A stretch of DNA of 64,000 nt from Terrabacter sp. Ter38. GTDB lineage: Bacteria; Actinomycetota; Actinomycetes; Actinomycetales; Dermatophilaceae. Under the pieces are notes generated by a model. That model saw only the letters and a program-made list of their open reading frames with translations, ran no database searches and was not told where the DNA came from. Location: positions 62,001-126,000 of the forward strand of contig NZ_JALJRZ010000003.1 of the NCBI RefSeq assembly GCF_024519435.1, read 5' to 3'. How positions within the stretch are numbered: the first letter of the stretch is position 1; every line of letters starts with the position of its first letter. This document shows, piece after piece, positions 44,074 through 52,880 of the stretch. The position numbers and the translations under genes are program-made.

Positions 44074-45843
44074 ATGAGCACCGACACCAACCCCGCCACC
44101 GAGAGCACCGAGAGCACCCAGAGCACCGGGAGCACCGGGAGCGCTGAGAAGGGGGCGCCGGGCGCGAAGCCCACGTCGGGCGCGCCGGGCGGCGACGGCC
44201 TACGCACGGGGATGCGTCCCGACCGGCAGGAGCCGGTGCTGCCGACCCTCGGCGCGGTCGGGATGCTCCGCTGGGGCTGGCGGCAGCTGACGAGCATGCG
44301 CACGGCGCTCTTCCTGCTCCTGCTGCTCTCCATCGCCGCAGTCCCGGGCTCGATCTTCCCGCAGCGCAACATCGACGCCGGCCGGGTCGCCGACTACATC
44401 GCCCAGAACCCGACGAGCTCCCCGTGGCTCGACAAGCTCGGCTTCTTCGACGTCTACGCGTCACCGTGGTTCTCGGCGATCTACCTGCTGCTCTTCGTCT
44501 CCCTCGTCGGCTGCATCGTGCCGCGCACGAAGGTGCACCTGTCGGCCCTGCGCTCGCGGCCCCCGCGCGCTCCCGCCCGGCTCAGGCGCCTCGACGAGCA
44601 CGCCGAGATCACGACGACCCTCTCACCCGATGAAGCACTGGCGGCCGCGCGAGCCGTGTTGAGGCGTAAGCGGTTCCGGTTGCACTCGCACGACGCGACG
44701 AGCGTCTCCGCCGAGTCCGGCTACCTCCGCGAGACCGGCAACCTGCTCTTCCACCTGGCCCTGACCGGCATCATCATCGGCATGGCGGTCGGCCACCTGC
44801 TCGGCTGGCGCGGCGACATCATCCTCGCCGAGGGCGACACGTTCGCGTCGTCCGCGGGCACCTACAACACGATCTCGCCCGGCCCGTGGGTCGACACCGA
44901 GACGCTGCCGCCCTTCGTGCTCAAGCTCGACCAGCTGCACGTCGAGTTCAACGAGACGCCCGGCCGCTCGTTCGGCACGCCGCGCCTCTTCGACGCGCAG
45001 ACGACGCTGCAGAGCTCGCCCGGCGCCCCGAAGAACAGCGAGAACGTCTCGGTCAACCACCCGATCACCGTCGACGGCGCCGACATCTTCCTGCTCGGCA
45101 ACGGCTACACGCCCGTCATCACGGTCAAGGACGCCCAGGGCTCCGTGCTCTACCGCGAGGCGACGCCGTTCCTGCCGCAGGACGGCAACTACCGCTCGGT
45201 CGGTGTCATCAAGGTGCCGTCGGCCTCGCCGAAGCAGCTCGGCTTCACCGGCTTCTTCCTGCCGACCGCCGAGCCGACCTTCACCAACGGGCCGGTGTCG
45301 ATCTTCCCCGACACCAACAACCCCGAGGTGGCGCTCTCGGTCTGGGAGGGCAACCTCTTCCCGGGCGGCGCTCCGCAGTCGGTCTACACGCTCAACACCG
45401 ACGAGATGAAGCAGGTGACCAAGGCCGACGGCTCGCCCGCCCTCATCCGCCTCAAGCCGGGCCAGACCTACCAGCTCCCGGGCGACCGCGGCTCGATCAC
45501 CTTCGACAGCGTCAAGCGCTTCGCCGGCCTCTCGGTGCGCACCGACCCCGGCGCACCGATCAGCCTCGTCAGCGCGATCCTCGCGACGCTCGGCCTCATC
45601 CTCGGTCTCACGATCAAGCGCCGCCGCGTCTTCGTCCGCGTGCGCCCGGCCCCCGCGGGCGACGGCCCCGACGGCCCCGACCGCGGCACGCTCGACAGCC
45701 CTGCCGGCGCCGACGGGCGACCGGCTACCGTGGTCACCATCGGTGGCCTCTCGAAGGACTCCGACCCCGGGCTCGCCGCGATCGTCACCGCGATCACGAC
45801 CGGCGTGCACGACCGCCTTGCAGAACGGACCGACCGCTCGTGA
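44074..45843 (+). CDS. resB: ResB (Ccs1), system II cytochrome c synthase subunit
   Basis: 589 residues. N-terminal Ser/Thr-rich repeats (about residues 8-25, 9-12 base DNA repeats) precede three N-terminal transmembrane helices (MRTALFLLLLLSIAAVPGS, FSAIYLLLFVSLVGCIVP, LLFHLALTGIIIGMAVGH), a large extracytoplasmic domain and a final helix (AILATLGLILGLTI). The conserved first segment W-R-Q-L-T-S-M-R-T-A is typical of ResB. With CcsB it delivers and attaches haem to cytochrome c. ATG 44074 chosen; GTGA overlap with ccsB. Confidence 0.93.
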   Translation: MSTDTNPATESTESTQSTGSTGSAEKGAPGAKPTSGAPGGDGLRTGMRPDRQEPVLPTLGAVGMLRWGWRQLTSMRTALFLLLLLSIAAVPGSIFPQRNIDAGRVADYIAQNPTSSPWLDKLGFFDVYASPWFSAIYLLLFVSLVGCIVPRTKVHLSALRSRPPRAPARLRRLDEHAEITTTLSPDEALAAARAVLRRKRFRLHSHDATSVSAESGYLRETGNLLFHLALTGIIIGMAVGHLLGWRGDIILAEGDTFASSAGTYNTISPGPWVDTETLPPFVLKLDQLHVEFNETPGRSFGTPRLFDAQTTLQSSPGAPKNSENVSVNHPITVDGADIFLLGNGYTPVITVKDAQGSVLYREATPFLPQDGNYRSVGVIKVPSASPKQLGFTGFFLPTAEPTFTNGPVSIFPDTNNPEVALSVWEGNLFPGGAPQSVYTLNTDEMKQVTKADGSPALIRLKPGQTYQLPGDRGSITFDSVKRFAGLSVRTDPGAPISLVSAILATLGLILGLTIKRRRVFVRVRPAPAGDGPDGPDRGTLDSPAGADGRPATVVTIGGLSKDSDPGLAAIVTAITTGVHDRLAERTDRS

Positions 45844-46859
45844 ACCTCGCAGCCAATGCCAACGCCGCGCTCTACGCGTCGATGATCGTCTACACGCTCG
45901 CCATGCTCGCCTTCACCTGGCACCTGGCGGCGCGAGCACCCACGGTGGCCGACTCGAAGGCCGTCGCCGAGGTCGCCGCCAACGAGCGCGAGGACGTCCT
46001 CGTCGGTTCCGGCGCACCCACTCCGACCGAGCGCCGCCCCGCGACGCCTGGAGCCGGCGCGAAGCGCCGGAATGCGGCCGGGCCGGGTTTCGAGGAGAGC
46101 CTCAAGAGCCGCCAGCGCGGCAGCATCGCCCTGATGCTCACCTACCTCGCCTCGGCGCTGCTCGTCGCGTCGGTGCTCATGCGCGGCCTCGCCGTAGGCC
46201 GCCCGCCGTGGGGCAACATGTTCGAGTTCGCGACGGCCGCCGCCGCGGCCGTCGGGGCCACCTACAGCGTGCTCGCCAAGCGCAACAACTGGCAGTGGCT
46301 CGGGGTCTTCATCGTCACGCCCATCCTGCTCGTGCTCGGTCTCGCGCTGACGGTGCTCTACACGGAGGCCGGCGAGCTCATGCCGGCCCTCAAGTCCTAC
46401 TGGCTCGGCATCCACGTCACGGTGGCCTTCCTCGCCGTCGCCTTCTTCACGCTGGCCTTCGCGGTCGGCCTGCTCTACCTCGTGCGCCTGCGCCGCGAGG
46501 AGAAGCCGCCGGCCAAGCCCACCTTCATCGAGTCGCTGCCGTCGTCCGCCTCGCTCGAGCGGACGGCATACAGCCTCAACATGGTCGCCTTCATCCTCTG
46601 GACGTTCACGCTCATCGCGGGAGCCATCTGGGCCAAGCAGGCCTGGGGCGCCTACTGGCAGTGGGACCCCAAGGAGGTCTGGACCTTCGTCATCTGGACG
46701 GTCTACGCCGCCTACATGCACAGCCGCGCCACGGCCGGGGTCGACCACCGCAAGTCGATGTACATCGCGCTCGCGGGCTACGTCGCCGTCATCATCAACT
46801 TCACGCTGGTCAACCTCGTCTCGACCTTCGTCGGCATGCACAACTACTCGGGCATGTGA
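45840..46859 (+). CDS. ccsB: CcsB/CcsA, haem-handling cytochrome c synthase subunit
   Basis: 339 residues, eight or so transmembrane helices with the tryptophan-rich haem-binding WWD segment WGAYWQWDPKEVWTFVIW and external His residues (YWLGIHVTVAFL and others). The region between helix 1 and 2 (about residues 35-85) is a long hydrophilic insert. Start GTG 45840 overlaps the resB stop. Corresponds to Rv0529. Contains one octamer copy at 46565. Confidence 0.93.
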   Translation: MNLAANANAALYASMIVYTLAMLAFTWHLAARAPTVADSKAVAEVAANEREDVLVGSGAPTPTERRPATPGAGAKRRNAAGPGFEESLKSRQRGSIALMLTYLASALLVASVLMRGLAVGRPPWGNMFEFATAAAAAVGATYSVLAKRNNWQWLGVFIVTPILLVLGLALTVLYTEAGELMPALKSYWLGIHVTVAFLAVAFFTLAFAVGLLYLVRLRREEKPPAKPTFIESLPSSASLERTAYSLNMVAFILWTFTLIAGAIWAKQAWGAYWQWDPKEVWTFVIWTVYAAYMHSRATAGVDHRKSMYIALAGYVAVIINFTLVNLVSTFVGMHNYSGM

Positions 46860-46871
46860 CGGTGATCTGAC

Positions 46872-47198
46872 GTGGTCCGCTACTCCCTGCTCCGCATCCT
46901 CATCTTCTTCGGCTTCCTCTTCCTCTTCTGGCTCATCGGCCTGCGCAACAACCCCGTGCTCCTGCTCGGTGCCTCGGCGATCGCCTCGGCGGCCGCGTCC
47001 TACATCCTGCTGCGCGGCATGCGTGACGAGATCACGGCCAAGCTCGTCGAGCGCCACGAGGCGAAGCTCGAGGCGAAGCAGGCGGTCGACCCGACGAGCG
47101 ACGAGTTCGCCGAGGACCTCGAGGACGAGCGTCCCGCCCGCGACGCCGACACCACGGGTGCCGCAGCAACCGAGGACCCCCGCAACGCCGACCGCTGA
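46872..47198 (+). CDS. DUF4229-type small membrane protein
   Basis: 108 residues: two transmembrane helices (LLRILIFFGFLFLFWLIGL and PVLLLGASAIASAAASYILL), then a charged C-terminal helix (ITAKLVERHEAKLEAKQAV) and an acidic tail. Actinobacterial proteins of this kind (DUF4229) accompany the ccs genes; function unknown. Start GTG 46872, 12 bases after ccsB, so it is probably the last gene of the operon. Confidence 0.8.
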   Translation: MVRYSLLRILIFFGFLFLFWLIGLRNNPVLLLGASAIASAAASYILLRGMRDEITAKLVERHEAKLEAKQAVDPTSDEFAEDLEDERPARDADTTGAAATEDPRNADR

Positions 47199-47225
47199 CC
47201 GCCACTCGAAGGGCGCCCAGCCCCG

Positions 47226-47288
47226 CTCGAGCGAGCGCCCAGCCCACTCGAGCGAGCGCCCAGCCCACTCGAGCGAGCGCCGGACCCA
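47226..47288. repeat. Three tandem copies of a 21-base repeat between convergent genes
   Basis: CTCGAGCGAGCGCCCAGCCCA at 47226-47246 and 47247-47267 (identical) and a variant at 47268-47288 (CTCGAGCGAGCGCCGGACCCA); a degenerate fourth unit precedes them (from about 47204). There are no spacers, so this is not CRISPR. Each unit carries CTCGAG and GCGC, and the array could act as a terminator or be a simple expansion. Confidence 0.85.
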
Positions 47289-47303
47289 GTCGACGGACGG
47301 AGG

Positions 47304-48527
47304 TCAGGTGGGGAGGCCGAGGCGGGTGGCGATGCGGGTGGCCGTGGCCGTGGCGTCGTCCCCGACCCCGAAGAGCAGGGACGAGCGGCGCCGGCGCAGG
47401 AAGTGGACACCGACGAAGTGCAGGTCGGGAGCCACGACGCTCTCGCCGTCGACGTGCACGGGGAAGCCCTGCTCGTCGACGAGCCCGGGGACGTCGACCC
47501 ACTCGGTGTAGCGCGAGCGGAAGCCCGTGGCGACGACGACCGCTCCGAAGCCCCGCAGGTCCAGCTCGGTGGGCGCCGACGTGTCGAGAGGACCGGGCTC
47601 CGGGATCTCGGGCGCCGGCACGCCGCGGTCCCGGCAGCCGTCGAGGATGGTCTCGCGCACGAACCCGAACCCGGCGTCGCCGGCCGCGATGACCTCGGGG
47701 AGGTCGGGCGCGAACCGCGCCGCGTGCCCGTCGACGTCGACGAGGTGTCCCACGAGACGCACGCCCAGCGCGGCGAGGGTCCGGTAGTGCAGGTCGTGCC
47801 CGCCGCCGGCGCCGGTCGCCTGGACGTTGGCGCCGTGGCGCGCAGCAGGACTCGGCAGCTGGTCGGGCGTCTGCTCGTAGAAGCCCGAGTCCATCAGCCA
47901 GTCGAAGAGGTCGCGGCCGCCGACGCGCCGCAGGAACCATGGCGCCCTGCCGCACGCCATGACGACGTCGCGCCCGGACAGGGCGAGCTCCTCCGCGATC
48001 TGGCACGCGCTCTGTCCGCTCCCCACGACGAGCACCGCGCCGTCGGGCAGCGCGCCCGGGTTCCGGTAGCCGAGCACGTCGACGCACGGTACTTCCGGCG
48101 CGAGCCCGGCCACGGCCGCCGGTCGAAGCGGCTGCTGGTAGGCGCCCGTCGCCACGACGACGATGCGACTGCGGATCGAGTCGTGGTCGGTGCGCAGCTC
48201 GAACGCGTCGTCGCGCCTCCAGAGCCCGTGCACGGGGACTCCCTCGCGCACCCGGCCGAGCCGGCCGGCGTACGCCTGCAGGTGCCCGGTCACCTCGGTG
48301 CGGGTCATGAAGCCGCCGGGGTCGTCGCCGTCGTAGGCAGCGCCCGGCAGGCGGACGGTGTGGTTGGGGCCGACGAGGGTGAAGCTGTCCCACCGGCCGA
48401 GCCATGACGACCCGGGCACGCTCGCCTCGAGGACCACGTGCTCGATGCCGCGCTGGTCGAGCTCGTGGCTCGTCGCGAGGCCCGCCTGCCCGGCCCCGAC
48501 GACGACGACGTCGATCTCCTCGGTCAT
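47304..48527 (-). CDS. FAD-dependent monooxygenase-like oxidoreductase (CzcO/FMO family)
   Basis: 407 residues. Two dinucleotide-binding motifs: VVVVGAGQAGLATSHEL for FAD and VLVVGSGQSACQIAEEL for NADPH, with the connecting VVVATGAYQQP and a late VVVATGFRSRY. The FMO-type WRWDSF-like segment appears as LGRWDSFTLVGP. The substrate is unknown. ATG 48527 selected by the position of the first Rossmann strand. It stands between the ccm operon (convergent) and menA (same strand, 135 bases). Confidence 0.85.
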   Translation of the reverse strand: MTEEIDVVVVGAGQAGLATSHELDQRGIEHVVLEASVPGSSWLGRWDSFTLVGPNHTVRLPGAAYDGDDPGGFMTRTEVTGHLQAYAGRLGRVREGVPVHGLWRRDDAFELRTDHDSIRSRIVVVATGAYQQPLRPAAVAGLAPEVPCVDVLGYRNPGALPDGAVLVVGSGQSACQIAEELALSGRDVVMACGRAPWFLRRVGGRDLFDWLMDSGFYEQTPDQLPSPAARHGANVQATGAGGGHDLHYRTLAALGVRLVGHLVDVDGHAARFAPDLPEVIAAGDAGFGFVRETILDGCRDRGVPAPEIPEPGPLDTSAPTELDLRGFGAVVVATGFRSRYTEWVDVPGLVDEQGFPVHVDGESVVAPDLHFVGVHFLRRRRSSLLFGVGDDATATATRIATRLGLPT

Positions 48528-48661
48528 CCGTCCACGGTGGCACCGGGACGCGTGCCCGTCAGCCGAATGCCGCACCCACCAGGTCGGACGTCGGCCGCCG
48601 CGTCGGGTCACGCGGGACCACCTCGACCCGCTGCGGCTCCGCGGGTCGGCGGTTCACCGGG

Positions 48662-49537
48662 TCAGGCGCGGCCGAGCGCGAGGCCCACGGCGAGCAGCAC
48701 CGACCACGCGAGCTGGAACTGCCCCGTGCCGGCCAGCGCGGGGATGAGGCCTGGACCCGTGGCGCGCCCGACGACGGCCTGCATCGGCCGCACCACGAGC
48801 GGCGCCGCCAGGATCGCGAGCAGGGCCCACGGCGACGTGAGCGAGGCGAGGCCGGTCATGACGAAGGCGACGGCGATGAGCGCGACGTAGAAGGCGCGGG
48901 TGCCCGACTCGCCCATCCGCACGGCGAGCGTGCGCTTGCCGTGCTCGCGGTCGGTCGGGATGTCGCGCAGGTTGTTGGCGACGAGGATGGCCGAGGCGAG
49001 CGAGCCGACTCCGATGGCGCCCCACCAGCCCGCGGCGGTGGGTGGGGTCATCGTCGCCATGGTGCCGAGGGTCGCGACGAGCCCGAAGAAGACGAAGACG
49101 AAGACCTCGCCGAGGCCGAGATAGCCGTAGGGCCGCGTGCCTCCGGTGTAGTACCAGGCCGCGACGATGGCCGCCGCGCCGATCGGGATCATGATCCACA
49201 GCTCCGACAGCCCGACGAGCGCGAGTCCCATGAGCGCGGCGAAGAAGAAGCACGCGAAGGCCGCGATCTTGACCGATCGGGGTGCGGCGAGCCGCTGGCC
49301 CACGAGCCGCACCGGCCCGACGCGCACCTCGTCGGTGCCGCGGATGCCGTCGGAGTAGTCGTTGGCGAAGTTGACCCCGACCTGCAGGGCCAGGGCGACG
49401 ACGAGGGCGAGGACGGCATACGCCCAGACGACGTGACCGGTCTGGTAGGCGGCGCCGGTGCCGACGAGGATGGGCGAGACGGCGGCGGGCAGCGTGCGGG
49501 GGCGAGCGCCCTCGATCCACTGGGACAGGGTGGCCAT
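48662..49537 (-). CDS. menA: MenA, 1,4-dihydroxy-2-naphthoate polyprenyltransferase
   Basis: 291 residues, UbiA-superfamily membrane enzyme with eight to nine helices. The two Asp-rich prenyl diphosphate motifs are NFANDYSDGIRGTD (N-D-x2-D) and NNLRDIPTDREHGKRTLA (D-x3-D). It attaches the polyprenyl chain to DHNA to give demethylmenaquinone. ATG 49537. The PLDc_N gene lies just upstream on the same strand and menE further on, so menE-PLDc_N-menA may be transcribed together. Confidence 0.95.
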   Translation of the reverse strand: MATLSQWIEGARPRTLPAAVSPILVGTGAAYQTGHVVWAYAVLALVVALALQVGVNFANDYSDGIRGTDEVRVGPVRLVGQRLAAPRSVKIAAFACFFFAALMGLALVGLSELWIMIPIGAAAIVAAWYYTGGTRPYGYLGLGEVFVFVFFGLVATLGTMATMTPPTAAGWWGAIGVGSLASAILVANNLRDIPTDREHGKRTLAVRMGESGTRAFYVALIAVAFVMTGLASLTSPWALLAILAAPLVVRPMQAVVGRATGPGLIPALAGTGQFQLAWSVLLAVGLALGRA

Positions 49538-49556
49538 GGAGTTCCGGGGGGTCCTT

Positions 49557-49838
49557 CTACAGCTTGCGGAGGAAGTCGGGGTCGTCGTCGGGGCCCATCG
49601 GGCCTCGGGGCCCGGGTGGCCGGCGGCCGGGCCCGCGCGATGCGGGACCGCGTCCGCCCCGGGCGTCGCTGCGCCCGGCGACGAGCCAGAACACCGGGCC
49701 GAGCACCGGCACGAGCACCGCGAGCAGCCAGACGGTCTTGGGCATGATCCGCACGAGCCGACGATCGGTCTGGAGGCAGTCGACCAGCGCGTAGATCGTG
49801 GCGAAGACGACGAGGGCGATCAGCACGACGCGCAGCAC
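49557..49838 (-). CDS. Small PLDc_N-domain membrane protein
   Basis: 93 residues: two transmembrane helices (LRVVLIALVVFATIYALVDCL and VWLLAVLVPVLGPVFWLVAG) of the phospholipase D nuclease N-terminal type, found alone in many actinobacteria, followed by a Gly/Pro/Arg-rich tail ending in an acidic DDDPDFLRKL. Start GTG 49838 with GGAGG seven bases upstream. Despite the family name it has no nuclease domain. Function unknown. Confidence 0.8.
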   Translation of the reverse strand: MLRVVLIALVVFATIYALVDCLQTDRRLVRIMPKTVWLLAVLVPVLGPVFWLVAGRSDARGGRGPASRGPGRRPPGPRGPMGPDDDPDFLRKL

Positions 49839-49885
49839 GGCGACCTCCTTCGGCGACGGGTGGGACACCCCCATCTTGCCACCGC

Positions 49886-51070
49886 TCAGGCCAGGCCCTG
49901 CACGGCGCGTCGGATGGCGGCCCGATCGGGTTTGCCGGGCCCCCGCTGGGGGATCTCGGCGAGCACGAGGACCCGTCGCGGCAGGGCCGCGTCCGGGAGG
50001 ATGCCGCGCAGTCTCTCGCGGACGGCGCGAGTCGTCAGGTGGCCGGTCGGGTCGACGAGCGTCACTGCGGCACAGACGGCCTCGCCCCACTCGGGGTCGG
50101 GAAGGCCGAGCACGACGACGTCGAGGACGTCGTCGAGGTGCCGGGTCATGGCGTCCTCGACGACACCGGGGTTGATCTTGAGGCCGCCCGTGTTGATGAC
50201 GTCGTCGGCGCGCCCGTCGATGACGAGCAGCCCGTCGTCGTCGAAGTGGCCGAGCTCGTCGGTGCGGAACCACCGGACGCCGTCGGGGTCGACGGTGAAG
50301 GCGTCACGGCTGAGGCGTGCCTCGCCGAGGTAGCCGTGCGCGACCGTGTCGCCGCCGAGCACGACGTGCCGGTCGTTGTCGACGTGGACCCTGCTGACGG
50401 GTAGCGGGATGCCGTCGTAGACGCAGCCCCCGGCGGTCTCGCTCATGCCGTACGTGAGGCTCAGCGCGACGCCGAGCGAGCGGCAGCGCTCGACGAGGGC
50501 GGGCGGCGTCGCAGCACCGCCGACGAGCACCCCGTCGAAGGAGCCCAGCGCCTCGAGCCCCACGGGGTCGTCGACGAGACGGGTCAGCTGCGTCGGCACG
50601 AGCGCCGTGTAGCGCCGGGGTGCCGCGCTCGTGGGCCGCACCCGGCTCGCGGCCTCCGCGAAGCCCTCGACCGAGAAGCCGTCGCGCAGGTCGAGCACCT
50701 CCGGTGTGACACCCGCGGCGAGCGACCGGAGCAGGACCTGGAGTCCCGCGACGTGGTGGGCCGGCATGGCGAGCAACCACGCACCGCTCCCGCCGAGGAC
50801 CTGGTGGGTGGCCCAGGCGGACCGCTCGAGGGCGTCGGCCGTCAGCAGTGCGCGCTTGGGCCGACCGGTCGAGCCCGAGGTGCCGATCGCGACCGCGAGA
50901 CCATCCGGCAGCTCGGCAGGGTCGTGGGACGGCACCGACGGCGGCGGGGACCCCGCGGCATACGGCAGCACGGGGGAGCGACCGGTCAGGGCCGCGTCGA
51001 GGGCGGGCAGCACGTCGAGGACGGCCGGGCCGGCGGGGACCGCCAGCGGGCGGGGGGACGGCGCGGCCAT
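49886..51070 (-). CDS. menE: MenE, o-succinylbenzoate-CoA ligase
   Basis: 394 residues, short acyl-adenylate-forming enzyme. The P-loop is AIGTSGSTGRPKRALLT, then LTYGMSETAGG (A5), DGLLVIDGRADDVINTGGLKI with the A7-A8 hinge (D-G-R-x-D-D-x-I-x-x-G-G), and the C-terminal catalytic Lys in QRGPGKPDRAAI. It activates o-succinylbenzoate for MenB. Start ATG 51070 overlaps the MFS stop (TGATG). The brevity (the N-terminal domain is reduced) is typical of actinobacterial MenE. Confidence 0.93.
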   Translation of the reverse strand: MAAPSPRPLAVPAGPAVLDVLPALDAALTGRSPVLPYAAGSPPPSVPSHDPAELPDGLAVAIGTSGSTGRPKRALLTADALERSAWATHQVLGGSGAWLLAMPAHHVAGLQVLLRSLAAGVTPEVLDLRDGFSVEGFAEAASRVRPTSAAPRRYTALVPTQLTRLVDDPVGLEALGSFDGVLVGGAATPPALVERCRSLGVALSLTYGMSETAGGCVYDGIPLPVSRVHVDNDRHVVLGGDTVAHGYLGEARLSRDAFTVDPDGVRWFRTDELGHFDDDGLLVIDGRADDVINTGGLKINPGVVEDAMTRHLDDVLDVVVLGLPDPEWGEAVCAAVTLVDPTGHLTTRAVRERLRGILPDAALPRRVLVLAEIPQRGPGKPDRAAIRRAVQGLA

Positions 51071-52842
51071 CAGGCACGTCTCGCTCTCGGGGGTGGGGTG
51101 GGGGCGGCGCGCCGGCGCTGGCGTGCGGCCATGGCGACGGTCCAGACGAGCGCGACCGCGCACACGGGGAAGCCGACGTAGGGGTTGAGGGGGAGCACGA
51201 TGCCGAGGGTGCCGCCGACGACCCACAGCACCTGGAGCATCGTCTCGGACCAGGCGAAGACCGAGGTGCGGACGTTCTCGGGGACCTCGCGCTGCACGAG
51301 CGCGTCGAAGCCCAGCTTGGACAGCTGCGCCGACATGCCCTGGACGAAGCCGAGCACGACGAGCGTCCACACGCCGTACCAGATGCCCGTCGCGACGCAG
51401 CAGACGGTCGCGGCGAGCACCGACACCATGGCGATGCGCTCGGGCCGCTGGTCGCGCACGACGTTGCCGACGACGCTGCCCATGCCGTTGCCGACGCCGA
51501 TGGCGACCGCGATGAACGCGAGGACGAGCTCGCCGCGGATGCCGTCGATGGGGTGCTCCTTGGCGAGGAACGCCATGAAGAGGATGAGGAAGCCGGTGAG
51601 CACCCGCGTGCCACCCGTCGACCACATGGCGTGCATGACCGGCCAGGGGATCGCCTGCTTGCGCCGGCGGAAGCGGGCCAGCGGCCCCAGCGAGTCGACG
51701 GTGAGTGCGTCGCCGTCCAAGGGCGTATGCCGCCGGGCCGGGTCGTCGCCCCAGCCGCGCCGGGTGCCGCGGAGCGAGCCGGCCCCCGGCGCGCTCGGGT
51801 CGTCGTGGGCGCCGCGCACCGGGATCGGGGTCGTGTCCTCGATGGAGACCTCGCCGAGCGGGCTGTCGACGCGCGCCGGCAGGCGGATGGCCTGGACGGT
51901 GGCGACGACGAAGACGACGAAGCCGACACGGAGGGCCCAGGACGGTCCGGCGAGCATGGCCAGCCCGCCCAGCGCGCCGCCGACGACCGCACCGACGACC
52001 CCGGCCATCGAGACACGCGAGTTCGCCTTGACGAGGGTCGTGCCCGGCGGCAGCAGACGAGGTACCGCTGCCGCGCGCGTGATGGTGTAGGCCCGGGAGG
52101 CGACGAGGCACCCGAGCGCAGCCGGGAAGAGCCAGCCGCTGTCGTGGGTGATGGCCTCGGCGAGCACCCAGCAGAGGAAGGCCCGGACGGCGAGCGTCGT
52201 GCCGATGGCCCAGCGCCGGCCGTGCGAGAAGCGGTCGAGGAGCGGCCCGATGAGCGGCGCGACGAGGACGAAGGGCACCATCGTCAGCAGCAGGAACGTC
52301 GCGACGTCGCCACGGGCCTGGGCCGTCTGCGGGTTGAAGAAGAGGGTGCCCGCCAGGGCCAGCGTCATGATCGTGTCGCCGGCGGTGTGGCTCGCGTGCA
52401 GCTCGGTCATCCGGGCGAGACCGCTCTCGCCGGCCCCGCCGGCGTGGGTGTACGTGTGCGCCTTCGCGGCGGCGAAGCGTCCCGAGCGTGCGGTCAGGCG
52501 GGCGGTGCCGGTGGCCGCCCGTCCGAGCCCGCGCCCGACGGCGCGCGTCGCGTTCGCCGCGGTCGTGCGCGATGGCTGGCGGAAGTCCGCGGGCCGACCG
52601 CCCTCGGGCACGTCCGGGGCCTCGGGTGCGGGAGGGGGAGCGGCCGATCCGTCAGGCCCGTGCGGGGAGCGTGCTGCGGCGGCATCCTGTGGCGCGGAAC
52701 CGGGCGCGCGACGGCCAGGGCTGGCGCGGCGGTCGTCGCTCGGTTCCACTCCAACATCCTGCCCTGTCCCGGTGCCCGGCGTGCGGCCGACACCGGCTTC
52801 GCCGCGGCCCGGACGTCCGTCCCCCGGAATGTCGGCGTCCAC
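51070..52842 (-). CDS. MFS transporter with long N-terminal extension
   Basis: 590 residues from GTG 52842. The first 135 residues are Pro/Ala/Gly/Arg-rich and probably disordered; a dozen hydrophobic segments follow, with MFS loop features such as LIGPLLDRFSHGRRWAIG (D-R-x-G-R-R-like loop 2-3) and a long cytosolic loop of about 70 residues (residues 330-400, Pro/Gly/Asp-rich) between the two six-helix halves. Substrate unknown. It is fused by overlap to menE, an arrangement I also recall near menE in related actinobacteria. The start may lie further in; ATG-free N-terminal sequence makes it uncertain. Confidence 0.75.
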   Translation of the reverse strand: MDADIPGDGRPGRGEAGVGRTPGTGTGQDVGVEPSDDRRASPGRRAPGSAPQDAAAARSPHGPDGSAAPPPAPEAPDVPEGGRPADFRQPSRTTAANATRAVGRGLGRAATGTARLTARSGRFAAAKAHTYTHAGGAGESGLARMTELHASHTAGDTIMTLALAGTLFFNPQTAQARGDVATFLLLTMVPFVLVAPLIGPLLDRFSHGRRWAIGTTLAVRAFLCWVLAEAITHDSGWLFPAALGCLVASRAYTITRAAAVPRLLPPGTTLVKANSRVSMAGVVGAVVGGALGGLAMLAGPSWALRVGFVVFVVATVQAIRLPARVDSPLGEVSIEDTTPIPVRGAHDDPSAPGAGSLRGTRRGWGDDPARRHTPLDGDALTVDSLGPLARFRRRKQAIPWPVMHAMWSTGGTRVLTGFLILFMAFLAKEHPIDGIRGELVLAFIAVAIGVGNGMGSVVGNVVRDQRPERIAMVSVLAATVCCVATGIWYGVWTLVVLGFVQGMSAQLSKLGFDALVQREVPENVRTSVFAWSETMLQVLWVVGGTLGIVLPLNPYVGFPVCAVALVWTVAMAARQRRRAAPTPPPRARRA

Positions 52843-52880
52843 GCCGCCGCTGCGCCCTCCCGCGTGGTTACCCTCGAGGC